Shown here: positions 43,675-52,850 of the stretch, piece by piece
Position numbering within the stretch: position 1 is the stretch's first letter
Layout of the letters: every line of letters begins with the position of its first letter
NCBI RefSeq assembly: GCF_036002945.1
Contig: NZ_CP108529.1
Coordinates: 5,823,001 to 5,887,000 of the forward strand
Direction: 5' to 3'
DNA: 64,000 nt
Origin: Streptomyces sp. NBC_01224
GTDB lineage: Bacteria; Actinomycetota; Actinomycetes; Streptomycetales; Streptomycetaceae
Position numbers and translations under genes: made by a program
Notes under the pieces: model-generated
Database searches by the model: none
Told to the model about the DNA's origin: nothing
Seen by the model: only the letters and a program-made list of their open reading frames with translations

Positions 43675-44610
43675 GACGCTAAGCCCCCCTCGGTGTTCGC
43701 GTCTTCCTGGTCCTTACGGGCCTGTCGCTCCTGCACTTTTCCCCTCGGTCCTGCACGAGTCCCCGTCTTCGATACCCAAGATCGAATCTACTGCGTCCCG
43801 TGGTGCCGGCGTGACAAGTTCACCAACCGGCGTTATGTCGACAAGGCAACTTGGCGGGAAGCATTCGATCACGAAGGGTTTCATCCAGCGGCCTTGCAGG
43901 GAAGTGCGCCTCGCGTTCATGGCCCGTCCCCGTCGGGTGGAAGCGTACCGCGCGGTCTCTTCCTGCCTGGTGGCAAGGGGGTTGATCGGCCAATTCGGCA
44001 AGGAAGCGACAGGGGTGTGAAGTTGGCTGAAAATAGATGGTTGTGCGTACGTGATTCAGTCAGTCGACCGGCGCACAACCCCGATGAACGGCCGCTTCTT
44101 TGCGCCCCTCGGCAGGTTGGACGGCCGATCGTACGGAAGGACGCGGCGCGACGGCGGGCAGCGGAATCCCGACCGGCGGGCCGATATCGGTCCGGGGCCG
44201 GGTGGAGAGCTCTGGACGGGGCGGACGTGCCGGGGCCGGCGCGGCGTGACTCCTGGGAGTGGACCGCCGGCCCGGCGCCGGGCGGCGGAGTGGTGATCCA
44301 CACCGGGGTGCGGCGGCCCCGGTGCGCGTGGAGTGGGTGACGGATACGGCCCTGCCCGGTCACCGAGGGGAGTCGTTCCGGCCCGCCGGCGTCGATGTAC
44401 AGCGCAACCGGCATTGCCATACGGGTCCGCCTCGGGCATGCTCCGTGAAACGTCGCACGCGCTTTGCGCGGGTCTGGGCAGTGGAGGAGTGGCGCCGTAC
44501 CCTTGGGGGTAAGGGGTTGGGAAGATGATTCCCGGACACCGCAACACCGCCCGCTGACGCACCTTCCCCAAGTCGCTCTCCTCACGAGGACTCTCTTCGC
44601 CGAGACACCG
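43675..44610. other. Long adpA upstream control region
   Basis: About 935 bases without a supported gene between divergent adpA and the UspA gene. Long regulatory regions are usual before adpA. One AdpA-like site TGGCGGGAAG (43852-43861) fits TGGCSNGWWY except at the last base. I see no clear butyrolactone-receptor palindrome. Confidence 0.55.
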
Positions 44611-45132
44611 ATGGCCGGTCACGAAATCCCCGAACCCGCCGACCGCAAGCAGGTAGCCGACCCCATGTCGGACCCGCAGGCGGTCGAAGAAACACGTCAT
44701 TCCTGCGACCCCGCCTTCCGGCATGGGGTCGTGGTCGGCTTCGACGGCTCGACATCCAGTGAGCGCGCCCTCGCATACGCCATCGGTATGGCCCGAAGAT
44801 CAGGTTCCGGCCTGATCATCGTCCATGTCGCCAATCGGCTGCCGACCACCGTCTGGGCAGGCTGCGAGCCGCCCGTATTCGTCGATGTGCCCGACCACCG
44901 CACCGAGGTGCTCGGCCTGGAGCTCGCCTGCGCGGACTACCTCTCCGAGGTTCCCTGGGTGCTCGTCGAGCGCGGCGGGGACATCTGTCACGAGCTGGAG
45001 GAGGTCGGCCGGGAGTACTCGGCCGACGCCATCGTCGTCGGCTCCACGCACGGCATCGTCGGCCGCATCTTCGGCTCGGTGGCGGGGCGCCTCGCACGGC
45101 GCGCGCAGCGCCCGGTCGTCGTCATTCCCTGA
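44611..45132 (+). CDS. Universal stress protein (UspA family)
   Basis: A single-domain Usp of 173 residues. I take the ATG at 44611 (MAGHEIPEPADRKQ); an in-frame ATG at 44665 is possible and neither has a strong ribosome site. The domain begins GVVVGFDGSTSSERALAYAI and ends with the ATP-loop pattern AIVVGSTHGIVGRIFGSVAG then RLARRAQRPVVVIP. The loop G-x2-G-x9-G(S) is intact (GSTHGIVGRIFGSVAG), so ATP binding is likely. It is transcribed divergently from adpA. Confidence 0.85.
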   Translation: MAGHEIPEPADRKQVADPMSDPQAVEETRHSCDPAFRHGVVVGFDGSTSSERALAYAIGMARRSGSGLIIVHVANRLPTTVWAGCEPPVFVDVPDHRTEVLGLELACADYLSEVPWVLVERGGDICHELEEVGREYSADAIVVGSTHGIVGRIFGSVAGRLARRAQRPVVVIP

Positions 45133-45318
45133 GCGTTCCCCGTCCCGGACGCCCCTGCCGTCACCCTCGTCACCGGCTCCGGACCCCTCAGTCGACGTGG
45201 CGTCAACTCGCCTGTGAAAACCGGCAATCTACCGATGCGTAGAGGTGGATTGTGCGCTTGTGAAGGGTACATAAGGGTCACTGGGAAGCAGGACCACTGC
45301 ATGTGAAGGGAGCCCGCC

Positions 45319-45891
45319 GTGGACAATGACGTCTCTGCGGGAAGCACCAGCACCTCTACCCTCGGCCATCTCGCCCTGGGACTCACCCTGTTGGCGTTCG
45401 GTATCGGTCACACCGGGGTCGTGGACGGTGTGACGGCGGCCGACGCCGTCTCGCTCGCGCTGTATGTCGGCGGTATCGCCCTGTTCGTCGCCGGACTCCT
45501 GGAGTTCCGCGCGGGAAGCGGCTTCACCGGCACGGCCTTCGCCGGGCTCGGCGCCTTCTGGTTCACCTGGGGCACCGGCGCCGGCGCGCATGTCTCCAGC
45601 CATGCGGCAGGGCTGTTCCTGCTGCTCTGGGCCCTGTTCGCGCTCAGCCTGACCCTCGGCGCGGCCGGTGGCGGTCTGCTCGTCCAGGGGACGTACGCAC
45701 TGCTGTTCCTGGCGCTTCTGCTCCTGGGCGTCGGGCAGTTCGCGGACAGCGGGAGCCTGGCCAAGGCGGGCGGCTGGCTCGCCGCGGTGTCCGGTCTCGC
45801 CGCCTGGTACGGGGCGACGGCGGCGTTGGCCAACTGGCCCACGGCGCTGCCGGGGCGTGCTGCCGGCCGAGGCGTGGCGGCCACCGGCTGA
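45319..45891 (+). CDS. GPR1/FUN34/YaaH-family (acetate transporter-like) protein
   Basis: An integral membrane protein of 190 residues with six helices, start GTG at 45319 behind GGGAG. The first helix reads LGHLALGLTLLAFGIGHTGV. FWFTWGTGAGAHVSSHAAG follows, then helices rich in Leu and Gly. The family moves acetate/succinate with protons. The usual NPAPLGL signature of acetate uptake proteins is replaced by LGHLALGLTLL, so it is a divergent actinomycete branch and transport is unproven. Confidence 0.8.
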   Translation: MDNDVSAGSTSTSTLGHLALGLTLLAFGIGHTGVVDGVTAADAVSLALYVGGIALFVAGLLEFRAGSGFTGTAFAGLGAFWFTWGTGAGAHVSSHAAGLFLLLWALFALSLTLGAAGGGLLVQGTYALLFLALLLLGVGQFADSGSLAKAGGWLAAVSGLAAWYGATAALANWPTALPGRAAGRGVAATG

Positions 45892-45941
45892 GGCAGCGAC
45901 CGGGCCGGTGCGGCAAGGGGAAGAGGCACCGGCCCCGATGG

Positions 45942-45984
45942 GAGCGGCCCCGTACCCGCGGTGGCGGTGGGTACGGGGCCGCTC
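45942..45984. terminator. Strong hairpin between the membrane protein gene and glmS
   Basis: A perfect 16-bp stem (GAGCGGCCCCGTACCC) with an 11-base loop lies between convergent genes. A smaller hairpin precedes it at about 45903-45935. Confidence 0.85.
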
Positions 45985-46013
45985 TGCTCCGGGCACAGCC
46001 CGTGCAGGGATGG

Positions 46014-47843
46014 CTACTCGACGGTGACGGACTTCGCCAGGTTGCGCGGCTTGTCGATGTCACGGCCCATGGCCAGCGCTGTGTGGTACGCGAAGAGCTG
46101 GAGCGGGATGCCCATCAGGATCGGGTCCAGCTCGTTCTCGTTCTTCGGTACGACGATGGTGTGGTCGGCCTTCTCCTGCACCTGATGCGCGACGGCGAGG
46201 ATGCGGCCGCTGCGGGCCTTGATCTCCTCCATCGCGGCGCGGTTCTTCTCCAGCAGATCGTCGTCCGGCACGATCGCGACCGTCGGCATCGCGGGCTCGA
46301 TCAGCGCCAGCGGCCCGTGCTTCAGCTCGGAGGCGGGGTACGCCTCCGCGTGGATGTACGAGACCTCCTTGAGCTTCAGCGAGGCCTCACGGGCGACGGG
46401 GTAGCCGCGCACCCGGCCGATGAACATCATCGACTTGGCGTCCGCGTACTGGGCCGCCAGCTTCTTGATCTCGTCCTCGTTCGCCAGGATCTCGCTGATC
46501 TGGGCGGGCAGCCTGCGCAGCCCCTCGATGATCCGCTTGCCGTCGGCGACCGACAGATCCCGGATCCGGCCCAGGTGCAGGGCGAGCAGCGCGAACGCGA
46601 CGACCGTGTTCGTGAAGCACTTGGTGGAGACGACGCAGACCTCGGGGCCGGCGTGGACGTACGTACCGCCGTCGGCCTCCCGGGCGATTGCCGAACCCAC
46701 CACGTTGACCACACCGAGCACCCGGGCGCCCTTGCGCTTGAGTTCCTGGACGGCGGCCAGCACGTCGTACGTCTCACCGGACTGGGAGACGGCCACGTAC
46801 AGGGTGTCGGGGTCGACGACCGGGTTGCGGTAGCGGAACTCGGAGGCGGGCTCGGCGTCCGCGGGGATACGGGCCAGCTCCTCGATCAGCTGCGCACCGA
46901 TCTGGCCCGCGTGGTACGAGGTGCCGCAGCCCAGGATCTTGATCCGGCGGACCCCGCGCGCCTCGCGGGCGTCCAGGTTGAGGCCGCCGAGGTGCACGGT
47001 GGAGAAACGGTCGTCGATCCGTCCGCGGAGCACCCGGTCGACGGCGTCCGCCTGCTCGGAGATCTCCTTGTGCATGTACGTGTCGTGGCCGCCCATGTCG
47101 TACGACTCGGCCTCCCACTCCACGGTGGTCGGCGTGGCCGTCGTGGACGAGCCCTCCGTCGTGTACGTACGGAAGTCGTCGGCCTTGAGGGTGGCCATCT
47201 CGCCGTCGTCGAGGGTGACGACCTGGCGGGTGTGCGCTACCAGCGCGGCGACGTCGGAGGCGACGAACATCTCCTTCTCGCCGATGCCGAGCACGACCGG
47301 GGAGCCGTTGCGGGCGACCACGATGCGGTCGTTGAAGTCGGCGTGCATGACGGCGATGCCGTACGTGCCCTCGACCGACCGCAGCGCCTCGCGGACCTTC
47401 TCCTCCAAGGTCTCCGCCTGGGCGCGGGCGATCAGGTGGACCAGCACCTCGGTGTCGGTCTCGGAGAGGAAGACGACACCGTCGGCGACGAGCTTCGCAC
47501 GGAGCTCGGAGGCGTTGTCGATGATGCCGTTGTGGACGACGGCGACCTTGTTGTCGGCGTCCAGGTGGGGGTGCGCGTTCTCGTCGCTCGGGGCGCCGTG
47601 GGTGGCCCAGCGGGTGTGGGCGATGCCGGTGGTGCCGGTGAAACGCTTGGGAACGCGGGCCTCGAGCTCGCGGACCCGGCCCTTCGCCTTGACCATCTTC
47701 AGGGCGGCGGGCTTCCCGGCCGACGCCTTGCCGGTGATGACGATGCCCGCGGAGTCGTAACCCCGGTACTCCAGCCGCTGCAGCCCTTCCAGCAGCAGCG
47801 GAGCCACATCACGCTTCCCGATATATCCGACGATTCCGCACAT
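46014..47843 (-). CDS. glmS: Glutamine-fructose-6-phosphate aminotransferase
   Basis: Makes glucosamine-6-phosphate from fructose-6-phosphate and glutamine for wall precursors. It has 609 residues from the ATG at 47843. The glutaminase domain uses Cys2 of MCGIVGYIGKRDVAPLLLEG and HTRWATHGAPSDENAHPH (about 78-95). Two SIS domains follow (ILGCGTSYHAGQIGAQLIEE near 300, and SMMFIGRVRGYPVAREASLK near 470), ending DKPRNLAKSVTVE. The position matches glmS2 of S. coelicolor; another glmS is expected elsewhere. Its product is also the DasR effector, and chitin genes are near. Confidence 0.95.
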   Translation of the reverse strand: MCGIVGYIGKRDVAPLLLEGLQRLEYRGYDSAGIVITGKASAGKPAALKMVKAKGRVRELEARVPKRFTGTTGIAHTRWATHGAPSDENAHPHLDADNKVAVVHNGIIDNASELRAKLVADGVVFLSETDTEVLVHLIARAQAETLEEKVREALRSVEGTYGIAVMHADFNDRIVVARNGSPVVLGIGEKEMFVASDVAALVAHTRQVVTLDDGEMATLKADDFRTYTTEGSSTTATPTTVEWEAESYDMGGHDTYMHKEISEQADAVDRVLRGRIDDRFSTVHLGGLNLDAREARGVRRIKILGCGTSYHAGQIGAQLIEELARIPADAEPASEFRYRNPVVDPDTLYVAVSQSGETYDVLAAVQELKRKGARVLGVVNVVGSAIAREADGGTYVHAGPEVCVVSTKCFTNTVVAFALLALHLGRIRDLSVADGKRIIEGLRRLPAQISEILANEDEIKKLAAQYADAKSMMFIGRVRGYPVAREASLKLKEVSYIHAEAYPASELKHGPLALIEPAMPTVAIVPDDDLLEKNRAAMEEIKARSGRILAVAHQVQEKADHTIVVPKNENELDPILMGIPLQLFAYHTALAMGRDIDKPRNLAKSVTVE

Positions 47844-47886
47844 AAAGTCTCTGCCCCTCCATCGACGTACCTGTGGTGCCCGTTGC

Positions 47887-48162
47887 TCAGCCGTAGACGA
47901 TGCGGCGCAGCTGGCGGAGCGAGAGCTCCGGTGGCGCGACCGCCCGGTGCGGCAGCTCGGCCGCGATCCGCTCGAAGATCTCCGTGTTCACCAGGCCGCC
48001 GGACTGCAGTTCGCGGTGGCGGCGGCGGACGAAGTCGTCGGTCGTCTCGTCGAAGTACGCCAGCACGTCGAGAACCACCCGGGCGGCTTCACCGCGCTGG
48101 AGCGCGGTGCTGCGCACCAGGTGATCAATGAGGTCGTCATGCGACGAGCGGCGTTCGAGCAC
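47887..48162 (-). CDS. Conserved small protein, 91 residues
   Basis: A helical protein starting at a GTG (MLERRSSHDDLIDHLVRSTA). The core EAARVVLDVLAYFDETTDDF and VRRRHRELQSGGLVNTEIFE is well conserved in style, and it ends PPELSLRQLRRIVYG. No known motif. It lies 43 bases upstream of glmS on the same strand, and an 18-bp palindrome (48203-48220) lies before it, so the two may be co-regulated. Confidence 0.7.
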   Translation of the reverse strand: MLERRSSHDDLIDHLVRSTALQRGEAARVVLDVLAYFDETTDDFVRRRHRELQSGGLVNTEIFERIAAELPHRAVAPPELSLRQLRRIVYG

Positions 48163-48202
48163 TCGTTGATATTGCGGTGGACGGAGCGCTTACGCAACAA
48201 TT

Positions 48203-48220
48203 CTGCCCGATATCGGGCAG
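48203..48220. promoter_or_regulatory. 18-bp perfect palindrome before the small gene / glmS unit
   Basis: CTGCCCGATATCGGGCAG is perfectly symmetric. It lies 41 bases upstream of the small gene and 64 bases after the DUF4429 stop. No factor is known to me for it. Confidence 0.55.
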
Positions 48221-48283
48221 GGGTGGGTGTGATTGCGCTCTCGGGCGGGCCTGGAGGTGGTCAGGGAGGGCATGGGGACGCGC

Positions 48284-49216
48284 TCAGAGACGCTTCAGGA
48301 CGGCCTGCTTGGCGGCGGTGAACTCGTCGTCGGTGAGAATCCCGGCCCGATGCAGCTCGCCGAGCTCGCGCAGCCGGCGCAGCAGCACATCGTGATCGTC
48401 GGCGGGCGGTGCGGGGGCTGGTGCCGCTGGTGCGGCCGGGGCCGGGATCTGTGCGGGCCGAGCGCTTTCGGCGGCGGCCGCTGTTTCCGCCCCCGCCGCA
48501 CCCGGCAGCCGGACCAGTACCGCCGCCGCGACCAGTACCGCCGTGTACTCCTTCTTGGACAGTCCCCACAGATCCAGCGAGTACGGATCGAACTCGGCCG
48601 CCGGAGCCGGAGCCGGACCCGTGCCCATGTCCCCGCCCCTGCCCCGTACGAAGCGCAGATGCCCGTTCTCCAGACCGATGGCGGGCAACCAGTGCACCCC
48701 GGTCACCTCCGACACCGGGAAGGCGACCGGGCCACCTGAGCTCTTGACCTCCTTGGCCTTCCAGTTCCAGGTGAGGCGGATGACCTCGCCGTCGAACGAG
48801 GCCGTGCCGTCCCCGCCGCCCCCGGCGACCGGCACCGCGGGCCCCGGCAACAGGAAGCCGTCCACCGGCCCGGCGGGCACCTGCTCGATCAGCAGGGCGC
48901 TGCGCACCTCGCCGACGAAGTACTCCGCTACTCCACTCCGGTCCCTTTCCACCGTCAGCTGGTACGGATCCGCGGCGTCCTTGAGCCTGCCGTCCGCAGC
49001 GCGCAGGACCGGACAGGCGCCGTCACGCAGCCTCAGCCGGAGCCGGCCGCCCTTGCGGTCCGGTTCGAAGGCGATGCCCGCCAGTGCCCGGAGCGGGACC
49101 ACGCACTCGCCCAGCTCCTGCCGGAGCGGATGAATGCCCTTCCCCCGGCCGGGCACGATCCGCACCGCGTCGCCGTCGAAGGTCCACGTTCCGTCGCGCT
49201 GGATTATTTCCGCCAT
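48284..49216 (-). CDS. DUF4429 protein with C-terminal SHOCT motif
   Basis: A 310-residue protein, start ATG at 49216. Two DUF4429 units are visible. The first is MAEIIQRDGTWTFDGDAVRI, with IHPLRQELGECVVPLRALAG. The second is GTASFDGEVIRLTWNWKAKE, with GGPVAFPVSEVTGVHWLPAI. An Ala/Pro linker leads to a SHOCT segment (LLRRLRELGELHRAGILTDD then EFTAAKQAVLKRL), an oligomerisation motif. The function is unknown; the fold may be membrane- or envelope-linked. It is divergent from the GH20 gene with a DasR-type site between them. Confidence 0.85.
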   Translation of the reverse strand: MAEIIQRDGTWTFDGDAVRIVPGRGKGIHPLRQELGECVVPLRALAGIAFEPDRKGGRLRLRLRDGACPVLRAADGRLKDAADPYQLTVERDRSGVAEYFVGEVRSALLIEQVPAGPVDGFLLPGPAVPVAGGGGDGTASFDGEVIRLTWNWKAKEVKSSGGPVAFPVSEVTGVHWLPAIGLENGHLRFVRGRGGDMGTGPAPAPAAEFDPYSLDLWGLSKKEYTAVLVAAAVLVRLPGAAGAETAAAAESARPAQIPAPAAPAAPAPAPPADDHDVLLRRLRELGELHRAGILTDDEFTAAKQAVLKRL

Positions 49217-49249
49217 GGGGCAGATTCTCTCAGCCCCATAACGGGGAAG

Positions 49250-49261
49250 TGGTCTACACCT
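49250..49261 (+). promoter_or_regulatory. DasR-responsive element before the GH20 gene
   Basis: TGGTCTACACCT differs from the dre core at two bases. It lies 74 bases before the hexosaminidase start; such a site is known upstream of the equivalent S. coelicolor gene. Confidence 0.75.
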
Positions 49262-49323
49262 TGACCGTGCGTGGGACAGGCGATACGCATGGTGATGGTT
49301 CGTTGCTCAGGAGATCCACAGGT

Positions 49324-50985
49324 GTGAACCCGTCGAAAGGGACCCGGCTTGTGAGACTGCACAGGACACAGCGCACCGCCCTTCCCCGTCTTCTCGGCTC
49401 GCTGCTGCTCGTCACAGCGGCCGGCATCTCCAGTGTCGGCGCTGCGCCGGGAGGGCAGGCGGCCGACAGCGGCCCGGCCACTGCCGCCGTGCCCCGTCCG
49501 CTCGGGCAGATAGTGCCGGCCCCCGCCGAGGCGAAGCCCGGCGGCTCTCCGTACACCATCACCGCGGACACCAGGATCCGCGTCGAGGACGGCTCCCGCG
49601 AGGCCCGGAAGATCGGCGACTATCTGGCGGGCGTGCTGCGCCCGTCCACCGGTTACGCCCTGCCGGTCACCGGTCGCGGCGGCGACGGTATCCGGCTCCG
49701 GCTCGACTCCCACGACAGCGCGTCGGGTGCCGAGGGCTACACCCTGAAGTCGAGCCGCGGCTCCGTCACGATCACGGCGCGCGGCCCGGCAGGGCTCTTC
49801 CACGGTGTCCAGACGCTGCGCCAGCTGCTCCCGGCCGACGTGGAGAAGAACAGCCGCCAGAAGGGCCCGTGGAAGGTCGCGGGAGGCACGGTCAAGGACG
49901 CGCCGCGCTATGCGTACCGGAGCGCGATGCTGGACGTCTCCCGGCACTTCTTCTCCGTCGCCGAGGTCAAGCGCTACATCGACCAGCTCGCCCTCTACAA
50001 GATGAACAAGCTCCATCTGCACCTCTCCGACGACCAGGGCTGGCGGATCGCCATCGACTCCTGGCCGCGGCTCGCCACGTACGGCGGGCAGACGGAGGTG
50101 GGCGGGGGAGCCGGCGGCTACTACACGAAGAGCGACTACAAGGAGATCGTGCGGTACGCCTCCTCCCGCTATCTGGAGGTCGTGCCGGAGATCGACCTGC
50201 CCGGCCACACCAACGCGGCCCTCGCCTCGTACGCGGAGCTGAACTGCAACGGCGTCGCGCCGCCGCTCTACACCGGCACCAATGTCGGCTTCAGCTCGCT
50301 CTGCGTCCCGAAGGCGCTCACGTACGACTTCGTGGACGACGTGGTCCGTGAGCTGGCCGCGCTCACCCCCGGCAAGTACCTCCACATCGGCGGCGACGAG
50401 GCGCACTCCACCAGCCACGAGGACTATGTGGCCTTCATGGACAAGGCACAGGCCATCGTCGGCAAGTACGGCAAGACCGTGATCGGCTGGCACCAGCTGA
50501 CCGGGGGCACGCCGGTGAAGGGCGCGGTCGCCCAGTACTGGGGTTACGACCGGACGGGCGCGGCCGAGCGCAAGCAGGTGGCGGACGCCGCCGTGAACGG
50601 CACGAAGCTGGTGCTGTCCCCGGCCGACCGGAGCTACCTCGATATGAAGTACGACAAGGACACCAAGCTCGGCCTGGCCTGGGCCGGTTACGTCTCCGTC
50701 CAGCGTTCGTACGACTGGAACCCGGCGACGTACCTGGACGGTGCCCCGGAGGGTTCGATCCTCGGCGTCGAGGCGCCGCTCTGGTCGGAGACCCTGACCA
50801 ACAGCGACGAGATCGAACAGATGGCGTTCCCCAGGCTGCCCGGGGTGGCGGAGCTGGGATGGTCGCCCGCGTCCACGCACGACTGGGACGCGTACAAGGT
50901 GCGGCTGGGTGCGCAGGGGCCGAGGCTCTCGGCGCTCGGCGTCAACTACTACCGGGCGCCGCAGGTTCCCTGGGCCGACCGGTGA
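49324..50985 (+). CDS. Secreted GH20 beta-N-acetylhexosaminidase
   Basis: An exported enzyme that releases GlcNAc from chito-oligomers. It has 553 residues from the GTG at 49324 (AGGAG ten bases before); a GTG at 49351 is an alternative. The signal peptide is PRLLGSLLLVTAAGISSVGA. The N-terminal GH20b domain (about 65-180) precedes the barrel, which begins YAYRSAMLDVSRHFFSVAEV. The catalytic Asp-Glu pair lies in LHIGGDEAHSTSHEDY (about 359-360). The C-terminal WSETLTNSDEIEQMAFPRLP is typical. A DasR-type site upstream couples it to GlcNAc control. From memory it corresponds to SCO2786. Confidence 0.94.
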   Translation: MNPSKGTRLVRLHRTQRTALPRLLGSLLLVTAAGISSVGAAPGGQAADSGPATAAVPRPLGQIVPAPAEAKPGGSPYTITADTRIRVEDGSREARKIGDYLAGVLRPSTGYALPVTGRGGDGIRLRLDSHDSASGAEGYTLKSSRGSVTITARGPAGLFHGVQTLRQLLPADVEKNSRQKGPWKVAGGTVKDAPRYAYRSAMLDVSRHFFSVAEVKRYIDQLALYKMNKLHLHLSDDQGWRIAIDSWPRLATYGGQTEVGGGAGGYYTKSDYKEIVRYASSRYLEVVPEIDLPGHTNAALASYAELNCNGVAPPLYTGTNVGFSSLCVPKALTYDFVDDVVRELAALTPGKYLHIGGDEAHSTSHEDYVAFMDKAQAIVGKYGKTVIGWHQLTGGTPVKGAVAQYWGYDRTGAAERKQVADAAVNGTKLVLSPADRSYLDMKYDKDTKLGLAWAGYVSVQRSYDWNPATYLDGAPEGSILGVEAPLWSETLTNSDEIEQMAFPRLPGVAELGWSPASTHDWDAYKVRLGAQGPRLSALGVNYYRAPQVPWADR

Positions 50986-50995
50986 GGTGACCGGG

Positions 50996-51093
50996 GCCGT
51001 CCGGCGACCGTTGTGTTCTCGATCGCCGGACGGGCTCGGCAGATGTCCTCAGTCGCCGGACGGGCCCGGTTTCACGCCCGTCCGGCGATCGGG
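50996..51093. repeat. Cluster of CCGGACGGGC-type intergenic repeats
   Basis: Four alternating-orientation copies of the GATCGCCGGACGGGCTCG family (near 50996, 51020, 51052 and 51076) lie between convergent GH20 and desD. The last copy encodes the final residues of DesD. The inverted copies can form hairpins and may terminate both genes. Confidence 0.75.
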
Positions 51094-52850
51094 TTCTTCA
51101 GCGTGCCGATCAGCTGCAGCGCCCCCGGCGGATCGGTCAGATCGACCATCTGCTTGTTGTTCCGCAGCTGCAGCCGGTTCAGGCAGGACAGCGCGAACTC
51201 CTCCGCGAACATGTCGTACTGCTTGAACTTCTCGGCGAGGTACGGCACCGACTCCTGGTAACCGGTGACGCACCGGGCGACCGTCCGCCAGAACGTCTCC
51301 TCCTCGAGCACGCCCTCGCTCGCCAGCCCCGCGCCCAGAAAGCGCAGGAAGCAGTCGAAGACATCGGTGAGGACCGAGAGCAGTTTCATGTCCTCGGGAA
51401 CCTCGGCGCGGATCCGCTCGACCTTCGGCGGCAGCACCGCGTCCGGGTCCATGACAGCGATCTCCTCGGCGATGTCCTTGAACACCGTGCGCCGTACGAC
51501 GCCGCCCTCGACGACCAGGATGACGTTCTCGCCGTGCGGCATGAACACCAGGTCGTACGCGTAGAAGCTGTGCAGCACCGGCACCAGGTACGCGTCCAGG
51601 TAGTGGCGCAGCCACACCGCGGGATCCAGTCCCGACTCGGCGATCAGCGCACCGGCGACGGAGTTGCCCTCGTGGTCGGTGTGGAGCAGCGAGGCCATGG
51701 TCGCGACCCGCTCGCCGGGCGCCAGGCCGGGGACTGGGCTCTCCCGCCACAGCGCGGCGAGCATTTTCAGGTACGGCGAGCCCTTGGCAGTGGCCGCCTC
51801 GTACGTCCGGTGGTGGTAGCCGATGGCCGCCCGTTCCCGGATGATCGAGAAGCGGGCCTCGCGCAGCAGCTCGTCACGCTCGATCAGCTCGGCCAGCCAG
51901 TCGTTGATCGCGGGGGTGGCCTCCATGTACGCGGCGGAAAGCCCGCGCATGAAGCCCATGTTGAGGACGGACAGCGCCGTTTTGACGTAGTACTTGTCCG
52001 GGCTGCTGGTGTTGAAGAACGTGCGGATCGACTGCTGGGCGAGGTAGCTGTCGTCGCCCTCTCCGAGGCAGACCAGATGATGCTGAGCGAGTTCTCCGGC
52101 GAAGGTGACGGCCAGCTTGTTCCACCACTGCCAGGGGTGGACCGGGATCAGCAGATAGTCGTCGAGGTCGAGCCCGAGGCCGGTCATCGTGGCCGCGAAC
52201 CGGGTGAGGGTCTCCTCGCCCAGCTCACCGGTGATCAGTGTCCCGTAGTCGAGGCCGGTGCCCGCGGTGAAGGTGGCGCGGTCGCGGCGGGCGGCGAGCC
52301 AGACCAGACGGATCCCGGTTGCCGCCTCGGGGGCATACGCCCGGTACTCGTCCATACCGAAGCCGAGCCGCCCGTTGTTGGCGACGAAGCAGGGGTGGCC
52401 CTCGGTCATGCCGGTCTCGATCGCCTGGAACCCGGCACGGACCAGCTCGGCGGAGGTGACGGGCTGCTTGGTCAGCTTGTACGCGGTGCCGGCCAGGGTG
52501 GAGGAGATCTCCTCCAGGTAGACCGGGAGGATCTCCGCCGAGAGGCCGAGCGTGGAGCGCAGCTCGACAAAGAACTCGGCTGCGTCCAGCGTCAGTTCGG
52601 AGCCATGTCGGTGGCGGCTGATCGAGTCGGCCTCGACCTGCCAGTGGTCGAGGGCGTAGAGCCGTGCGGTGAAGCGGTACTCGGTCGCCGCGTCGTCGCT
52701 GCGCACCGAGTAGCGGTCGTCGCCGTGCGGTGCGGGGGTCAGCAGCCGCTCGTGGCTGAACTCGGCGAGCGCCTTGCGGATCAGCAGCCGGTTGGCGGTG
52801 GCCCAGCGCTCAGGGGTGAGATGGGCGACGCTGTCGATGACGGGGGACAT
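51072..52850 (-). CDS. desD: NIS siderophore synthetase (desferrioxamine)
   Basis: An ATP-dependent IucA/IucC-type synthetase of 592 residues. It joins three N-succinyl (or acyl)-N-hydroxycadaverine units and closes the ring to desferrioxamine E/G. It starts MSPVIDSVAHLTPERW at the ATG at 52850. Family marks are ETGMTEGHPCFVANNGRLGF (ATP/Mg site, about 155-180), LLIPVHPWQWWNKL (about 250) and the C-terminal FhuF-like half with HSFYAYDLVFMPHGENVILV. Its start overlaps the desC stop by one base. It is the last gene of the operon, and its 3' end lies in a repeat cluster. Confidence 0.95.
   Translation of the reverse strand: MSPVIDSVAHLTPERWATANRLLIRKALAEFSHERLLTPAPHGDDRYSVRSDDAATEYRFTARLYALDHWQVEADSISRHRHGSELTLDAAEFFVELRSTLGLSAEILPVYLEEISSTLAGTAYKLTKQPVTSAELVRAGFQAIETGMTEGHPCFVANNGRLGFGMDEYRAYAPEAATGIRLVWLAARRDRATFTAGTGLDYGTLITGELGEETLTRFAATMTGLGLDLDDYLLIPVHPWQWWNKLAVTFAGELAQHHLVCLGEGDDSYLAQQSIRTFFNTSSPDKYYVKTALSVLNMGFMRGLSAAYMEATPAINDWLAELIERDELLREARFSIIRERAAIGYHHRTYEAATAKGSPYLKMLAALWRESPVPGLAPGERVATMASLLHTDHEGNSVAGALIAESGLDPAVWLRHYLDAYLVPVLHSFYAYDLVFMPHGENVILVVEGGVVRRTVFKDIAEEIAVMDPDAVLPPKVERIRAEVPEDMKLLSVLTDVFDCFLRFLGAGLASEGVLEEETFWRTVARCVTGYQESVPYLAEKFKQYDMFAEEFALSCLNRLQLRNNKQMVDLTDPPGALQLIGTLKNPIAGRA

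Noticed and set aside
43675..44610. Gamma-butyrolactone receptor site before adpA
   Set aside because: I looked for the usual ARE palindrome but found only weak partial matches.
44056..44724. 222-codon minus-strand frame upstream of adpA
   Set aside because: It is Arg/Pro-rich with no ribosome site and overlaps the UspA gene; probably a chance frame in the control region.
46002..48131. 709-codon open frame on the plus strand
   Set aside because: It is antisense to glmS, which has all catalytic motifs.
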